Notes under the pieces: generated by a model | Told to the model about the DNA's origin: nothing | The model's input: only the letters and a program-made list of their open reading frames with translations | Databases searched by the model: none | Made by a program: the position numbers and the translations under genes | In this document: piece after piece, positions 26,730-34,377 of the stretch | Numbering within the stretch: the first letter of the stretch is position 1 | How the letters are laid out: every line of letters begins with the position of its first letter | Assembly (NCBI GenBank): GCA_004554075.1 | Contig: SFOB01000008.1 | Span: 1-64,000 of the forward strand | DNA length: 64,000 nt | Direction of reading: 5' to 3' | From: Treponema sp. | Lineage (GTDB): Bacteria > Spirochaetota > Spirochaetia > Treponematales > Treponemataceae

Positions 26730-29700
26730 ATGAATAAGAATGAATTAAAGAAGAAGGTATTAAAAACTCTTTTACTATCTATAGTTTCTCTTACATTTAT
26801 TTCCTGCTCTAATCTTTTTGATAATGTAAATACTTCTTCAGAACAAAGTGAAATTTCAGGCAAGCAAAAAACACTAACTATTACAGGTATTATTAAACTA
26901 CCAGAAGAGCTTACCGGTTCTGGAGCTATACCAGAAGAATACAAATGTTTATTTGATTCAATGAATACTGCAGAAGAACGAAATGCTTTTCCGGTTGTGC
27001 CTACTGGATCATATTATGTAACTGCAACATCTGGCTCCCAAGTTATCTCCTCTGAAGATCCCGATACAGTCATCACCATTACTTCCACAACAACAGGAGC
27101 CACATTTTCAATAACACTTCCAATTACCGATACAGAAACCACCTGGACAATAGAAGCTGGATTTAAAGCAAGCTTTAATGGCAGTACAGTTATAATTTTA
27201 AAAGATAGTTATGATGCTGCAATTTCTACTACTACACCTACTTTCAATCATGAATTCCATATTAAACCGCTTGCAATTGATGCCAACAGCAAGGGCAATG
27301 TAGATTTGGGTATTTCTTATGACTCATCTATTTCTGTAACACCCGATGAACTCGAACTTTATTTTGGAAACGATGAGATTACAGCTGATTTGACAAAGGG
27401 TGAAACAATCTTACCTTCAAAAATAACCTTGAAAAACAGAATTGCAGGATCATACAGAGCAAAACTCGTTTTCAAGAAAAATGGCTATGTAGTTTACACA
27501 GACTATCAGGGAATCAATATTTTCCCAAACATGACAACCACAAGATGGGTAAACAATGGTGGTACGTGTCCGATTAATGCCAGCAATGAATATAAGGTAA
27601 GAGAATCTGATATTCAAGATTATCTTATTACCCAGATTTACGTAGGAAATACAACTATTGGCGGAACAACAATTACTGCCAACAACGACACAGGCAACGG
27701 AACAGTTTTCGCTCCATTCGCAACCTTTGCCAAGGCAATAGACTACTTGCAGAAAAATGGAAACACTGGCAAAGCTTACACAATCTGGATTAGTGGTGAA
27801 TTTTCTGGAGCTCAGACGATTTCGGACGGTACTACAGAAGCTACTACTGTAAAAGCAAGTTCCCTCACAATCAGTGGCGTCACAGGAAATACAAGCGACA
27901 GTCTTAAAGGCGGATCTAGCGGGTCAGTTCTTACAGTAGACACTGCTGTACCTGTAACGATAACAAACCTCAAAATTACCGGGGGAAATGCGGATACCGG
28001 TGGTGGAATCAATATAACAAAAGGAACTGTAACACTGAGCACAGGAGCACTTATTGCAGATAATTCTGCCAGCACTTCTGGCGGAGCAATTTATGTAAGT
28101 GCAAATGGAAACCTTAAAATTGCAAGTTCAGCAAAAGTTACAAAAGTCAACGACTCTGCTATTTCTGACAAACATAATGATATTTACCTCAGTGCTTCCA
28201 AAACAATAGAAATAGTTGAAACTCTAGATTCAACAGCAACTGCCACAATAACTTTACCTTCTCTTGTTCGCGGAACACAAGTTCTTTCTGGAAGTTGTAC
28301 ATCAGCCAATATAGAGAAAATACATGTTAGTGACAGCGAATGGAACATTATTTCTCATAGCAATGTTGGAAAACTAGATGCACCTCTCTATGTTTCTTCT
28401 GCAACCGGAGCAAGTGATTCAAATACAGGAACTGCGTCTCATCCTTATGTAACCATAAAGCAGGCTACAATGCAGGTATGGAATACAGCAGATGATAATG
28501 AAACTACAATTAACATCGTTGGTGAAGTAACAGGTGTAGCCGGAGGTGCAACTGGAGCTCAACAATATATAGCAGTTTCTACAAGTGTAACTAATCCAAA
28601 AATAAGATTAAAAGGAACAACAAATACTGCTAAAATAAATCCTAATCCTAATAATGGTACGGAAAATCGAAAGGCTCTTGGAATCAATTCCAAGGTAGAT
28701 TTAACTATAGAACAACTTACTATTACCGGCGGTAATACCACTGGGCATGGAGCCGGAATTTATTCGAATATTGCGGGTGTCACTCTTACTCTTGATACAG
28801 GGGCTATTGTTTCTGGTAATACTGTCAATAACACAAGCGGTTATGCAGGTGGTATTTATATTACAGGAAGTGATAGCGACCGTGCAAAATTAATAATGAA
28901 AACTGGTTCTCAAATAAAAGGCAACTATGCTGTAAATGGAGGCGGAGTTTATCTTTCCAATGCTGATTTATGTATGTCTGGAACAGCACTGATTGGAGAA
29001 TCTGCAACCTCACCTGCTACAAACACCACTGGTGGAAATAAGGCTACAAATGGTGGTGGAGTGTATGTTGCCTCGACTGGCTGCATATGGCTTGGATACT
29101 CTGCTCCTAGTGATAATGAAAATGCAGTTTTGGCTTTAACAGATGGTTATGGAATTCTTCATAATTATGCTTCAGCTTGTGGTGGCGGTATTTATAATAA
29201 TGGCGGAACTGTAAAAATGAAAACTGGGGCTATTTCATATAATGGAACAGCAATAAAAACGATAGGTGCACAAGGTGGAGGTATTTATAACCTAAAAGGA
29301 ACTGTCAATCTTTCTGGAGGACAAATCACCAGAAACCAAGCAAGTTACGGTGGGGGAATTTACAGTTCAGGTGAAAATAATGCTGTTGATGCAAAAGTCT
29401 TTCTAACGGGTACAGCGCTTATTGGCGGCAGTGGAACAGAAACGGCATCAGCATCAACTGGAAATTATGCTGAACCATACGGAAATAATGACATTTATTC
29501 TGCAGGTGGAGGAGTTTACAATACGGGTGCCAATATTTATCTCGGTTATGCATCTTGTGACAGTGACGGAAAACCTACTAACAAAACAACTTTAACCGGT
29601 GGTATACGCCAAAATTATGCCTCTTATAAAGTTTCGCAAACTGCTCTAAATACTGCACATGCTGGTGGTGTATTTTTGTCTAATTACAGCAAATTGTATT

Positions 29701-31256
29701 TTGATTCTGGTAACATCTCGTACAATAGTGCATGCAGAGGTGGAGGTATTTATCTGAATACAGAGTGGAATGTTCTGACAATGACTGGAGGAAATATTGA
29801 AAATAATATTGCTGATAATACAAGTGAGGGAAAAGGTGGAGCAGTATATATAGAATCAATAAACGGTATGCTTGGAACTTCTATTTCTAATTTTGAATTA
29901 AGTGGAACAACTGCAAGTATTCCTTCTACGGGTATAAGAAACAATGATATATATCTTGTAGCATCAAAAATAAAAATTAATGGAAATTTAGGTAATTCTT
30001 TTGCTACAAAGATAACTTCATCTGCTTACTCAGATGGAAATCAAGTTCTGGAGCCAAAATCCAATTCAGACTCCGATATAGCCTACATAACAAACAATTT
30101 CACAAAATTTTCTCTTACAAATGAAAACTATTACATAATCTCTAATGGCAATATGTTTAGCGCACCTTCAGTCAAATCTGTCACAACCTTCGAAAACGCA
30201 AAAACCTATGCTGTATGTTCTCAATCAGATCTTTCATATCTGGAAGGAAAAGTTAACGCGTCTAACAACAGACAAAGTTGTTCTGGTGCAACTATAAAAT
30301 TAGCTAATAATATAACAATAACGGGAAATTATGAGCCTATTGGAAACTATTATCAATCTACATTTGAAGGAACTTTTGATGGAAATAATAAAACCATAAC
30401 ATATAATAACGTCACAATTACTTCTTTGCATGTCGGAGGTATTATTGGCTATGCTAAAGATGCAACAATAAAAAATTTGACTGTTACAGGTTCTTTGAAT
30501 ACAACAAAATCAGATGCGATTGGAGGGATTATAGGATCTATAAACAGTAATGGAGGAACTATATCCAATTGCAGTTCTTCAGTGAATATTACTTCGACCC
30601 AAAGATATGTTGGAGGAATAATTGGAGAAGCCAGGTCTTCTGATGGAACAAGAGATATAATAATTGATGGTTGTTCTAATTCCGGAAACCTTACAACTAC
30701 AGATGAGTCTGGTCCTGGTTGTGGAGGTATTGTCGGGAAGGCTAAAGCTTGTATCATCAGAAACTGTATTAATACCGGAACAATAACAAGCATCAGCTAT
30801 GCGGGTGGTATAGTAGGTAATCATGCAGGAGCTCCAACTAACAATACAGATCATGGTTGTGAAATAAGAAACTGTGGAAACATGGGCAATATAATTGCAA
30901 ACGGCTCTGGATATGCAGGAGGAATCACAGGAGGACAGAATTCTACAAATCAAAACTGGTTACCAACTATAGAATACTGTTTTTCTTCTGGAACTATAAC
31001 ATCTACTTCAACGGATGCCCGTGGAATTGTAGGTTATTCATCAAGTGGTACAACTAGTTGGGATGGTTCTATAACAAAAGTTTATTATCTTTCAGGAAGT
31101 GCAGCCAATGGTGGTGTTTATTTTGGTGAAGAAAAGGCAAGTACATATACAAGCGCATCTACAATCTTAACTGAGTTGAATGGTTTAAATACTTCACTAC
31201 CTTCAATTTACAAAAAATGGAAAGTAAGTGGCAACGGCTTTGTGTTTGATGAATAA
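26730..31256 (+). CDS. Giant beta-helix/GLUG surface lipoprotein 4
   Basis: The 1508-residue lipoprotein starts at 26730 (AAGGAAG seven bases upstream; C26 in LTFISC). It has the shared N-terminal module (TWTIEAGFK, NHEFHIKPLAID, TTTRWVNN) and two YV…P(F/Y) openings (YVGNTTIGG… and YVSSATGASDSNTGTASHPY). It then carries the longest beta-helix of the cluster, with about fifteen GG-turns such as GGAIYVSANGN, GGGVYLSNADLCMSG, GGGIYNNGGTVKMKTG and GGGIYSSGEN. The last 300 residues are GLUG repeats (VGGIIGYAKDATIKN, AGGIVGNHAG, AGGITGGQN) and the tail …FVFDE. It is probably a large surface adhesin. Repeats make it a candidate for length variation. Confidence 0.78.
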   Translation: MNKNELKKKVLKTLLLSIVSLTFISCSNLFDNVNTSSEQSEISGKQKTLTITGIIKLPEELTGSGAIPEEYKCLFDSMNTAEERNAFPVVPTGSYYVTATSGSQVISSEDPDTVITITSTTTGATFSITLPITDTETTWTIEAGFKASFNGSTVIILKDSYDAAISTTTPTFNHEFHIKPLAIDANSKGNVDLGISYDSSISVTPDELELYFGNDEITADLTKGETILPSKITLKNRIAGSYRAKLVFKKNGYVVYTDYQGINIFPNMTTTRWVNNGGTCPINASNEYKVRESDIQDYLITQIYVGNTTIGGTTITANNDTGNGTVFAPFATFAKAIDYLQKNGNTGKAYTIWISGEFSGAQTISDGTTEATTVKASSLTISGVTGNTSDSLKGGSSGSVLTVDTAVPVTITNLKITGGNADTGGGINITKGTVTLSTGALIADNSASTSGGAIYVSANGNLKIASSAKVTKVNDSAISDKHNDIYLSASKTIEIVETLDSTATATITLPSLVRGTQVLSGSCTSANIEKIHVSDSEWNIISHSNVGKLDAPLYVSSATGASDSNTGTASHPYVTIKQATMQVWNTADDNETTINIVGEVTGVAGGATGAQQYIAVSTSVTNPKIRLKGTTNTAKINPNPNNGTENRKALGINSKVDLTIEQLTITGGNTTGHGAGIYSNIAGVTLTLDTGAIVSGNTVNNTSGYAGGIYITGSDSDRAKLIMKTGSQIKGNYAVNGGGVYLSNADLCMSGTALIGESATSPATNTTGGNKATNGGGVYVASTGCIWLGYSAPSDNENAVLALTDGYGILHNYASACGGGIYNNGGTVKMKTGAISYNGTAIKTIGAQGGGIYNLKGTVNLSGGQITRNQASYGGGIYSSGENNAVDAKVFLTGTALIGGSGTETASASTGNYAEPYGNNDIYSAGGGVYNTGANIYLGYASCDSDGKPTNKTTLTGGIRQNYASYKVSQTALNTAHAGGVFLSNYSKLYFDSGNISYNSACRGGGIYLNTEWNVLTMTGGNIENNIADNTSEGKGGAVYIESINGMLGTSISNFELSGTTASIPSTGIRNNDIYLVASKIKINGNLGNSFATKITSSAYSDGNQVLEPKSNSDSDIAYITNNFTKFSLTNENYYIISNGNMFSAPSVKSVTTFENAKTYAVCSQSDLSYLEGKVNASNNRQSCSGATIKLANNITITGNYEPIGNYYQSTFEGTFDGNNKTITYNNVTITSLHVGGIIGYAKDATIKNLTVTGSLNTTKSDAIGGIIGSINSNGGTISNCSSSVNITSTQRYVGGIIGEARSSDGTRDIIIDGCSNSGNLTTTDESGPGCGGIVGKAKACIIRNCINTGTITSISYAGGIVGNHAGAPTNNTDHGCEIRNCGNMGNIIANGSGYAGGITGGQNSTNQNWLPTIEYCFSSGTITSTSTDARGIVGYSSSGTTSWDGSITKVYYLSGSAANGGVYFGEEKASTYTSASTILTELNGLNTSLPSIYKKWKVSGNGFVFDE

Positions 31257-31257
31257 A

Positions 31258-31524
31258 CTAAACTTCTACTGTAATACTTTTCTGCAGTTCCAGGACTTTC
31301 TCGAGAGGAAGGCCGGAATAAAGAGAGACCTTTTCGGGAGACAAGTTATCGGACAGCATTGTTCTCGCAGATTCAATGGCCTTTTGTTCTTGGCCATCTT
31401 GGAATGCTTCTTCTTTCTTTACTGCAATATCTGTTTTATAACTATATTCAGCACAGAGCATATTAACAACCTTCCTGCGTTTAAGGATTCCTCTAATATT
31501 GTAAAATAAATCAATTAATATCAT
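31258..31524 (-). CDS. C-terminal-only Rpn-family protein (remnant or antitoxin-like)
   Basis: The 88-residue product is homologous only to the C-terminal end of the full-length Rpn protein at 32590-33441: NMLCAEYSYKTDIAVKKEEAF here, NMLCAQYNYKMDIAVKKEEAF there. The nuclease domain is missing. AGGAG stands eight bases before the ATG at 31524, and a second in-frame ATG at 31461 has AGGAAGG eight bases upstream, at the same position as the internal start of the full-length gene. It is either a decayed copy or a stand-alone small Rpn product. It ends two bases after the convergent lipoprotein 4 stop. Confidence 0.6.
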   Translation of the reverse strand: MILIDLFYNIRGILKRRKVVNMLCAEYSYKTDIAVKKEEAFQDGQEQKAIESARTMLSDNLSPEKVSLYSGLPLEKVLELQKSITVEV

Positions 31525-31545
31525 AAATCATACTCCTGTAAATGA

Positions 31546-31743
31546 TTAATTGTTTTTATCTTCGTCTTTATCTTCTGGTTCTTCTGAATCCTCTGCAAAG
31601 TCGCCGCTAAATTGATTCATAAGCATTTCAACTACAGCGTCTCCTTTTCTGGTAAGATAGTCAGACAGGATACCTTTAGAAATAGCTTCCTGGATGGCCT
31701 TTTCATACACTATTTTCTCTTTGCTTTCAGATTTTTCTTTCAT
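31546..31743 (-). CDS. Short Rpn C-terminal-region-like protein
   Basis: From the ATG at 31743 (AAGGAG six bases upstream) this frame gives 65 residues. The segment EKAIQEAISKGILSDYLTRKGDAVVEML aligns with QKAIEQAMEEGILVDYLDRKSREVINML of the full-length Rpn protein downstream. It ends in an acidic tail (EDSEEPEDKDEDKNN). There is no nuclease domain. An earlier in-frame ATG at 31761 lacks an SD. It is the first of two small Rpn-related frames on this strand, 21 bases before the next. The role could be a remnant or an antitoxin-like partner. Confidence 0.5.
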   Translation of the reverse strand: MKEKSESKEKIVYEKAIQEAISKGILSDYLTRKGDAVVEMLMNQFSGDFAEDSEEPEDKDEDKNN

Positions 31744-31792
31744 ACTAGACTCCTTTTTCATAAATGATTAATGTTGAATAACTAAAAGCATT

Positions 31793-31931
31793 AAATGTTC
31801 ATTATTTTTTACATTATAATGTATAACAACATTTATAATACATGTTAGGTTTAAAGTAAAGTTAAATGTTGTTAAAATGTGCAATTTTTGAAAATTTTAT
31901 ACTTTTTTTAACATTTTTATTGAGTTATAAT
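31793..31931. promoter_or_regulatory. AT-rich divergent regulatory region with iterated AAATGTT sites
   Basis: AAATGTT occurs in alternating orientation at 31793-31799 (+), 31828-31834 (-), 31864-31870 (+) and 31910-31916 (-). A perfect 12-bp palindrome, ACATTATAATGT, lies at 31811-31822. The region separates the small Rpn frames from the XRE gene. A TATAAT at 31926-31931 sits seven bases before the XRE ATG, so that gene is probably leaderless. The sites are plausible operators for the XRE protein. Confidence 0.4.
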
Positions 31932-31938
31932 TTGAAAT

Positions 31939-32532
31939 ATGAATATTTTAAAACTTTTGAGAGACAGAAATAAGTTTACACAGGAATTTATTGCCGAAAA
32001 ACTTGGTGTTACGCGCCAGTCTTATATGAGATATGAAACTGGCGAGATAGAACTTAGTTCTTCTCAAATTCGTACTCTTGCTAATTTATATCAGATTGAA
32101 TACAGAAATATTATTGACGATATTATGCCGGAAGATACTGTAAGCTATATGGGAACGAATAATCGTGATACAGAAAAGTTCCGTCAGATTGTTTTATATG
32201 CACTACAGACTGCGGGGGATCTGGTTTATCTTACCCAAACTGATTTTTATAAACTGATTTATTTGATTCACAAGGATTTTTACGAACAGTATTTTGTAAA
32301 ACTGACTTCACTTTATTATCCGGAACAGGCTCTTTCGGAAGGCGTAGAGATTTACGCAAACGAAATCTCAAAAATGGAAAATGAAAATCTTATTGAAATG
32401 CTAAATACTGCAATCCACAAAGGCCAGACCAAAAAGATAATTCCACTGAAGCGAGCTAATTTGAATTACCTTACAGGTTCAGAAGTTTGCTTCTTGCATA
32501 GAGAGTTTTCAAAGTATTCTACGGAGTTTTAA
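31939..32532 (+). CDS. XRE-family helix-turn-helix regulator with unassigned C-terminal domain
   Basis: The 197-residue protein has an N-terminal Cro/CI-type helix-turn-helix (residues about 1-60: LLRDRNKFTQEFIAEKLGVTRQSYMRYETGE…LANLY). The C-terminal 110 residues contain YLTQTDFYKLIYLIHKDFYEQYF, which is weakly reminiscent of Panacea/SocA-like antitoxin domains. That match is by eye only. It sits between small Rpn frames (divergent) and a full Rpn gene (convergent), suggesting it regulates this locus. No SD is seen, and TATAAT lies seven bases before the ATG. Confidence 0.65.
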   Translation: MNILKLLRDRNKFTQEFIAEKLGVTRQSYMRYETGEIELSSSQIRTLANLYQIEYRNIIDDIMPEDTVSYMGTNNRDTEKFRQIVLYALQTAGDLVYLTQTDFYKLIYLIHKDFYEQYFVKLTSLYYPEQALSEGVEIYANEISKMENENLIEMLNTAIHKGQTKKIIPLKRANLNYLTGSEVCFLHREFSKYSTEF

Positions 32533-32537
32533 AAAAA

Positions 32538-32563
32538 TTACGGCTTGATTTCTCAAGCCGTAA
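32538..32563 (-). terminator. Intrinsic terminator of the Rpn gene
   Basis: An 11-bp stem (TTACGGCTTGA / TCAAGCCGTAA) with a four-base loop is followed on the minus strand by seven T residues (32531-32537). It lies 26 bases past the Rpn stop and directly after the convergent XRE gene. Confidence 0.8.
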
Positions 32564-32589
32564 GATTATATGTCTGTTGTCGTTTATGC

Positions 32590-32775
32590 TTACAATGTTT
32601 CGTCAAAAGCTTCAATAGGGATTTGTAATAGTTCAGAAATTTCTTTAGCAGTATACTTTCCATCTGCAAGAAGTTTACGTGCATCTTCCACAGCTTTCTG
32701 CTGGGCACCTTCCTTAAAAGCTTCTTCTTTCTTTACAGCAATATCCATTTTATAATTGTATTGTGCGCAGAGCAT
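32590..32775 (-). CDS. Candidate intragenic small Rpn product (Rpn_S-like)
   Basis: Inside the full-length Rpn gene, in frame at codon 223, an ATG at 32775 is preceded by GGGAGG (32784-32789) at an eight-base spacing, better than the gene's own SD. Translation would yield 61 residues starting MLCAQYNYKMDIAVKKEEAF. The homologous position in the short relative at 31461 keeps both the ATG and an SD at the same spacing. In E. coli Rpn loci an intragenic small product inhibits the full-length toxin. Applying this here is inference. Confidence 0.45.
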   Translation of the reverse strand: MLCAQYNYKMDIAVKKEEAFKEGAQQKAVEDARKLLADGKYTAKEISELLQIPIEAFDETL

Positions 32776-33441
32776 GTTTATAACCTCCCTGGATTTTCTA
32801 TCAAGATAATCCACTAAGATTCCTTCTTCCATTGCCTGTTCAATTGCTTTCTGGAAAGATCTTCTAGGATGACGTTTATTAAAATTCAGTTCGACAATTT
32901 CAATAAAACGACAATACTCTCTAAGAATAGCACAACTTTTTACTAACGGCAATAATTTTGAATCAGAACAGTTTTTGACTTTTACTACAAGTTCCAGTTT
33001 ACTGCTGTCTTTTGTATAAAAAGCATCAGATAATCTCAAATCCTGTTCCAGTGGCTGTTCTTTTTTGCCCATGTAGACAACATAAAAATCAGGATTGGGA
33101 ATTTTATATACTTTTTCTGCATACCGTTGTCTTACTGGTACGATTCCCTCATAAATTCTTGTTACATACTCAAGACATCGTAATGGCATGTTCCCATTTA
33201 CAGTAGACTGATGTTCTATCAGTACAATGAGTTTTCCATTGATTTCCCAGCTGACGTCGTTATTGAACGTCTTATATAGGGCCTGTTCAATAACTTTGCG
33301 TTCCAGCGAAACTTCTTTCAGCTTAAAATCATTACCTGAAAGTGCGTTGTAAAGGGCAAGAAAGTTTTCCTTTCCCGTTTTGTCTGTTCCGAATAAATCT
33401 GTAAAAACAGAGTCCTTGTACTTTCTGTTCCAAAATGCCAT
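32590..33441 (-). CDS. Rpn-family PD-(D/E)XK nuclease (transposase_31-like)
   Basis: The 283-residue protein opens with the family signature (KYKDSVFTDLFG). Its nuclease core is visible as SWEINGKLIVLIEHQST, where E-x-Q replaces E-x-K as is normal in Rpn proteins. LRCLEYVTRIYE and NPDFYVVYMGKKE follow. Rpn proteins cut DNA, promote recombination and in Escherichia coli act as anti-phage toxins. AGAGG lies seven bases before the ATG. An internal in-frame ATG at 32775, with a strong GGGAGG eight bases upstream, could produce the last 61 residues on their own. Two C-terminal-only relatives lie at 31.3-31.8 kb. Confidence 0.82.
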   Translation of the reverse strand: MAFWNRKYKDSVFTDLFGTDKTGKENFLALYNALSGNDFKLKEVSLERKVIEQALYKTFNNDVSWEINGKLIVLIEHQSTVNGNMPLRCLEYVTRIYEGIVPVRQRYAEKVYKIPNPDFYVVYMGKKEQPLEQDLRLSDAFYTKDSSKLELVVKVKNCSDSKLLPLVKSCAILREYCRFIEIVELNFNKRHPRRSFQKAIEQAMEEGILVDYLDRKSREVINMLCAQYNYKMDIAVKKEEAFKEGAQQKAVEDARKLLADGKYTAKEISELLQIPIEAFDETL

Positions 33442-33600
33442 ATCAAACCTCTTAAAATAATTTTGAGAAATCCGCGGTGGCCAATAATATTTCTCTATAT
33501 ATAAAGTAGACTTAATATGCGATTTTCTGCGAAATTCAAGAAAAAAAGTGTAAAAAAAGCGAAAAATATTTTATAGTGCAGATATAGGAGTATAAAAAAA

Positions 33601-34365
33601 ATGTTTGAGATTAAAGGTGTTTCGAAGACCTACAGCAAGGGTGGGGCTAAGGCGGTGGATTCGCTTTCGCTTACTGTGAACAATGGCGAGATTTTTGGAT
33701 TTCTGGGGCCTAACGGGGCTGGAAAAACTACTACAATAAAAATGCTTACCGGTATTATTCAGCCGGATCAGGGCGAACTGGAGCTGGATGGAATTTCTAT
33801 CAAAGAGCGTCCGGTGGCAGCTAAAAGACAGTTTGCTTTTGTGCCGGATAATCCGGAAACTGTTTCTCGTCTTAAGGCTATTGAATATCTTAATTTTATT
33901 GGTGATGTTTACAAGATTCCGGCCGACCTTCGTAAGGAACGCATAGAAAACTACTGCACCCGCTTTGGTCTTAAGGAAGTTTTGAATAATAAGATTTCAT
34001 CCTTCAGCCACGGTATGAAGCAGAAGCTCTTTTTGATTGCCAGCCTTATTACAGACCCTCAGAACTGGATTCTGGATGAACCTATGGTTGGTCTGGACCC
34101 GGAAGCAGCCTTTATCGTAAAGGAAATTATGAGGGAACGTGCAGGGGCTGGAAAGACGGTTTTCTTTTCTACTCATGTAATGGAAGTTGCAGAAAAGCTT
34201 TGCGACCGTATTGGAATCATCAAAAAAGGTCAGTTGATTTTCCAGGGAACTATGAACGAGCTCAAGGAGCAGCACGGAAAAGAAGGCCAGTCTCTGGAAG
34301 ATATCTTCCTTGAAATGATTGGTAGTACCGCAAAGGCAGCCGCTGAAAATGCAGGGGCAAACTAG
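33601..34365 (+). CDS. ABC transporter ATP-binding protein
   Basis: The 254-residue ATPase has Walker A GPNGAGKTT, a signature variant FSHGMKQK in place of LSGGQ, Walker B WILDEP and the switch His in STHVM. The sequence is of the ABC-2/DrrA-type exporter class (VSKTYSKGGAKAVDSLSL at the N-terminus). It would energise the permease encoded 12 bases downstream. AGGAG lies ten bases upstream of the ATG, with TATAGT at 33572-33577 as the likely -10. The substrate is unknown. Coupling to the protease/barrel gene suggests an envelope function. Confidence 0.9.
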   Translation: MFEIKGVSKTYSKGGAKAVDSLSLTVNNGEIFGFLGPNGAGKTTTIKMLTGIIQPDQGELELDGISIKERPVAAKRQFAFVPDNPETVSRLKAIEYLNFIGDVYKIPADLRKERIENYCTRFGLKEVLNNKISSFSHGMKQKLFLIASLITDPQNWILDEPMVGLDPEAAFIVKEIMRERAGAGKTVFFSTHVMEVAEKLCDRIGIIKKGQLIFQGTMNELKEQHGKEGQSLEDIFLEMIGSTAKAAAENAGAN

Positions 34366-34377
34366 AGGGGCACTGCA

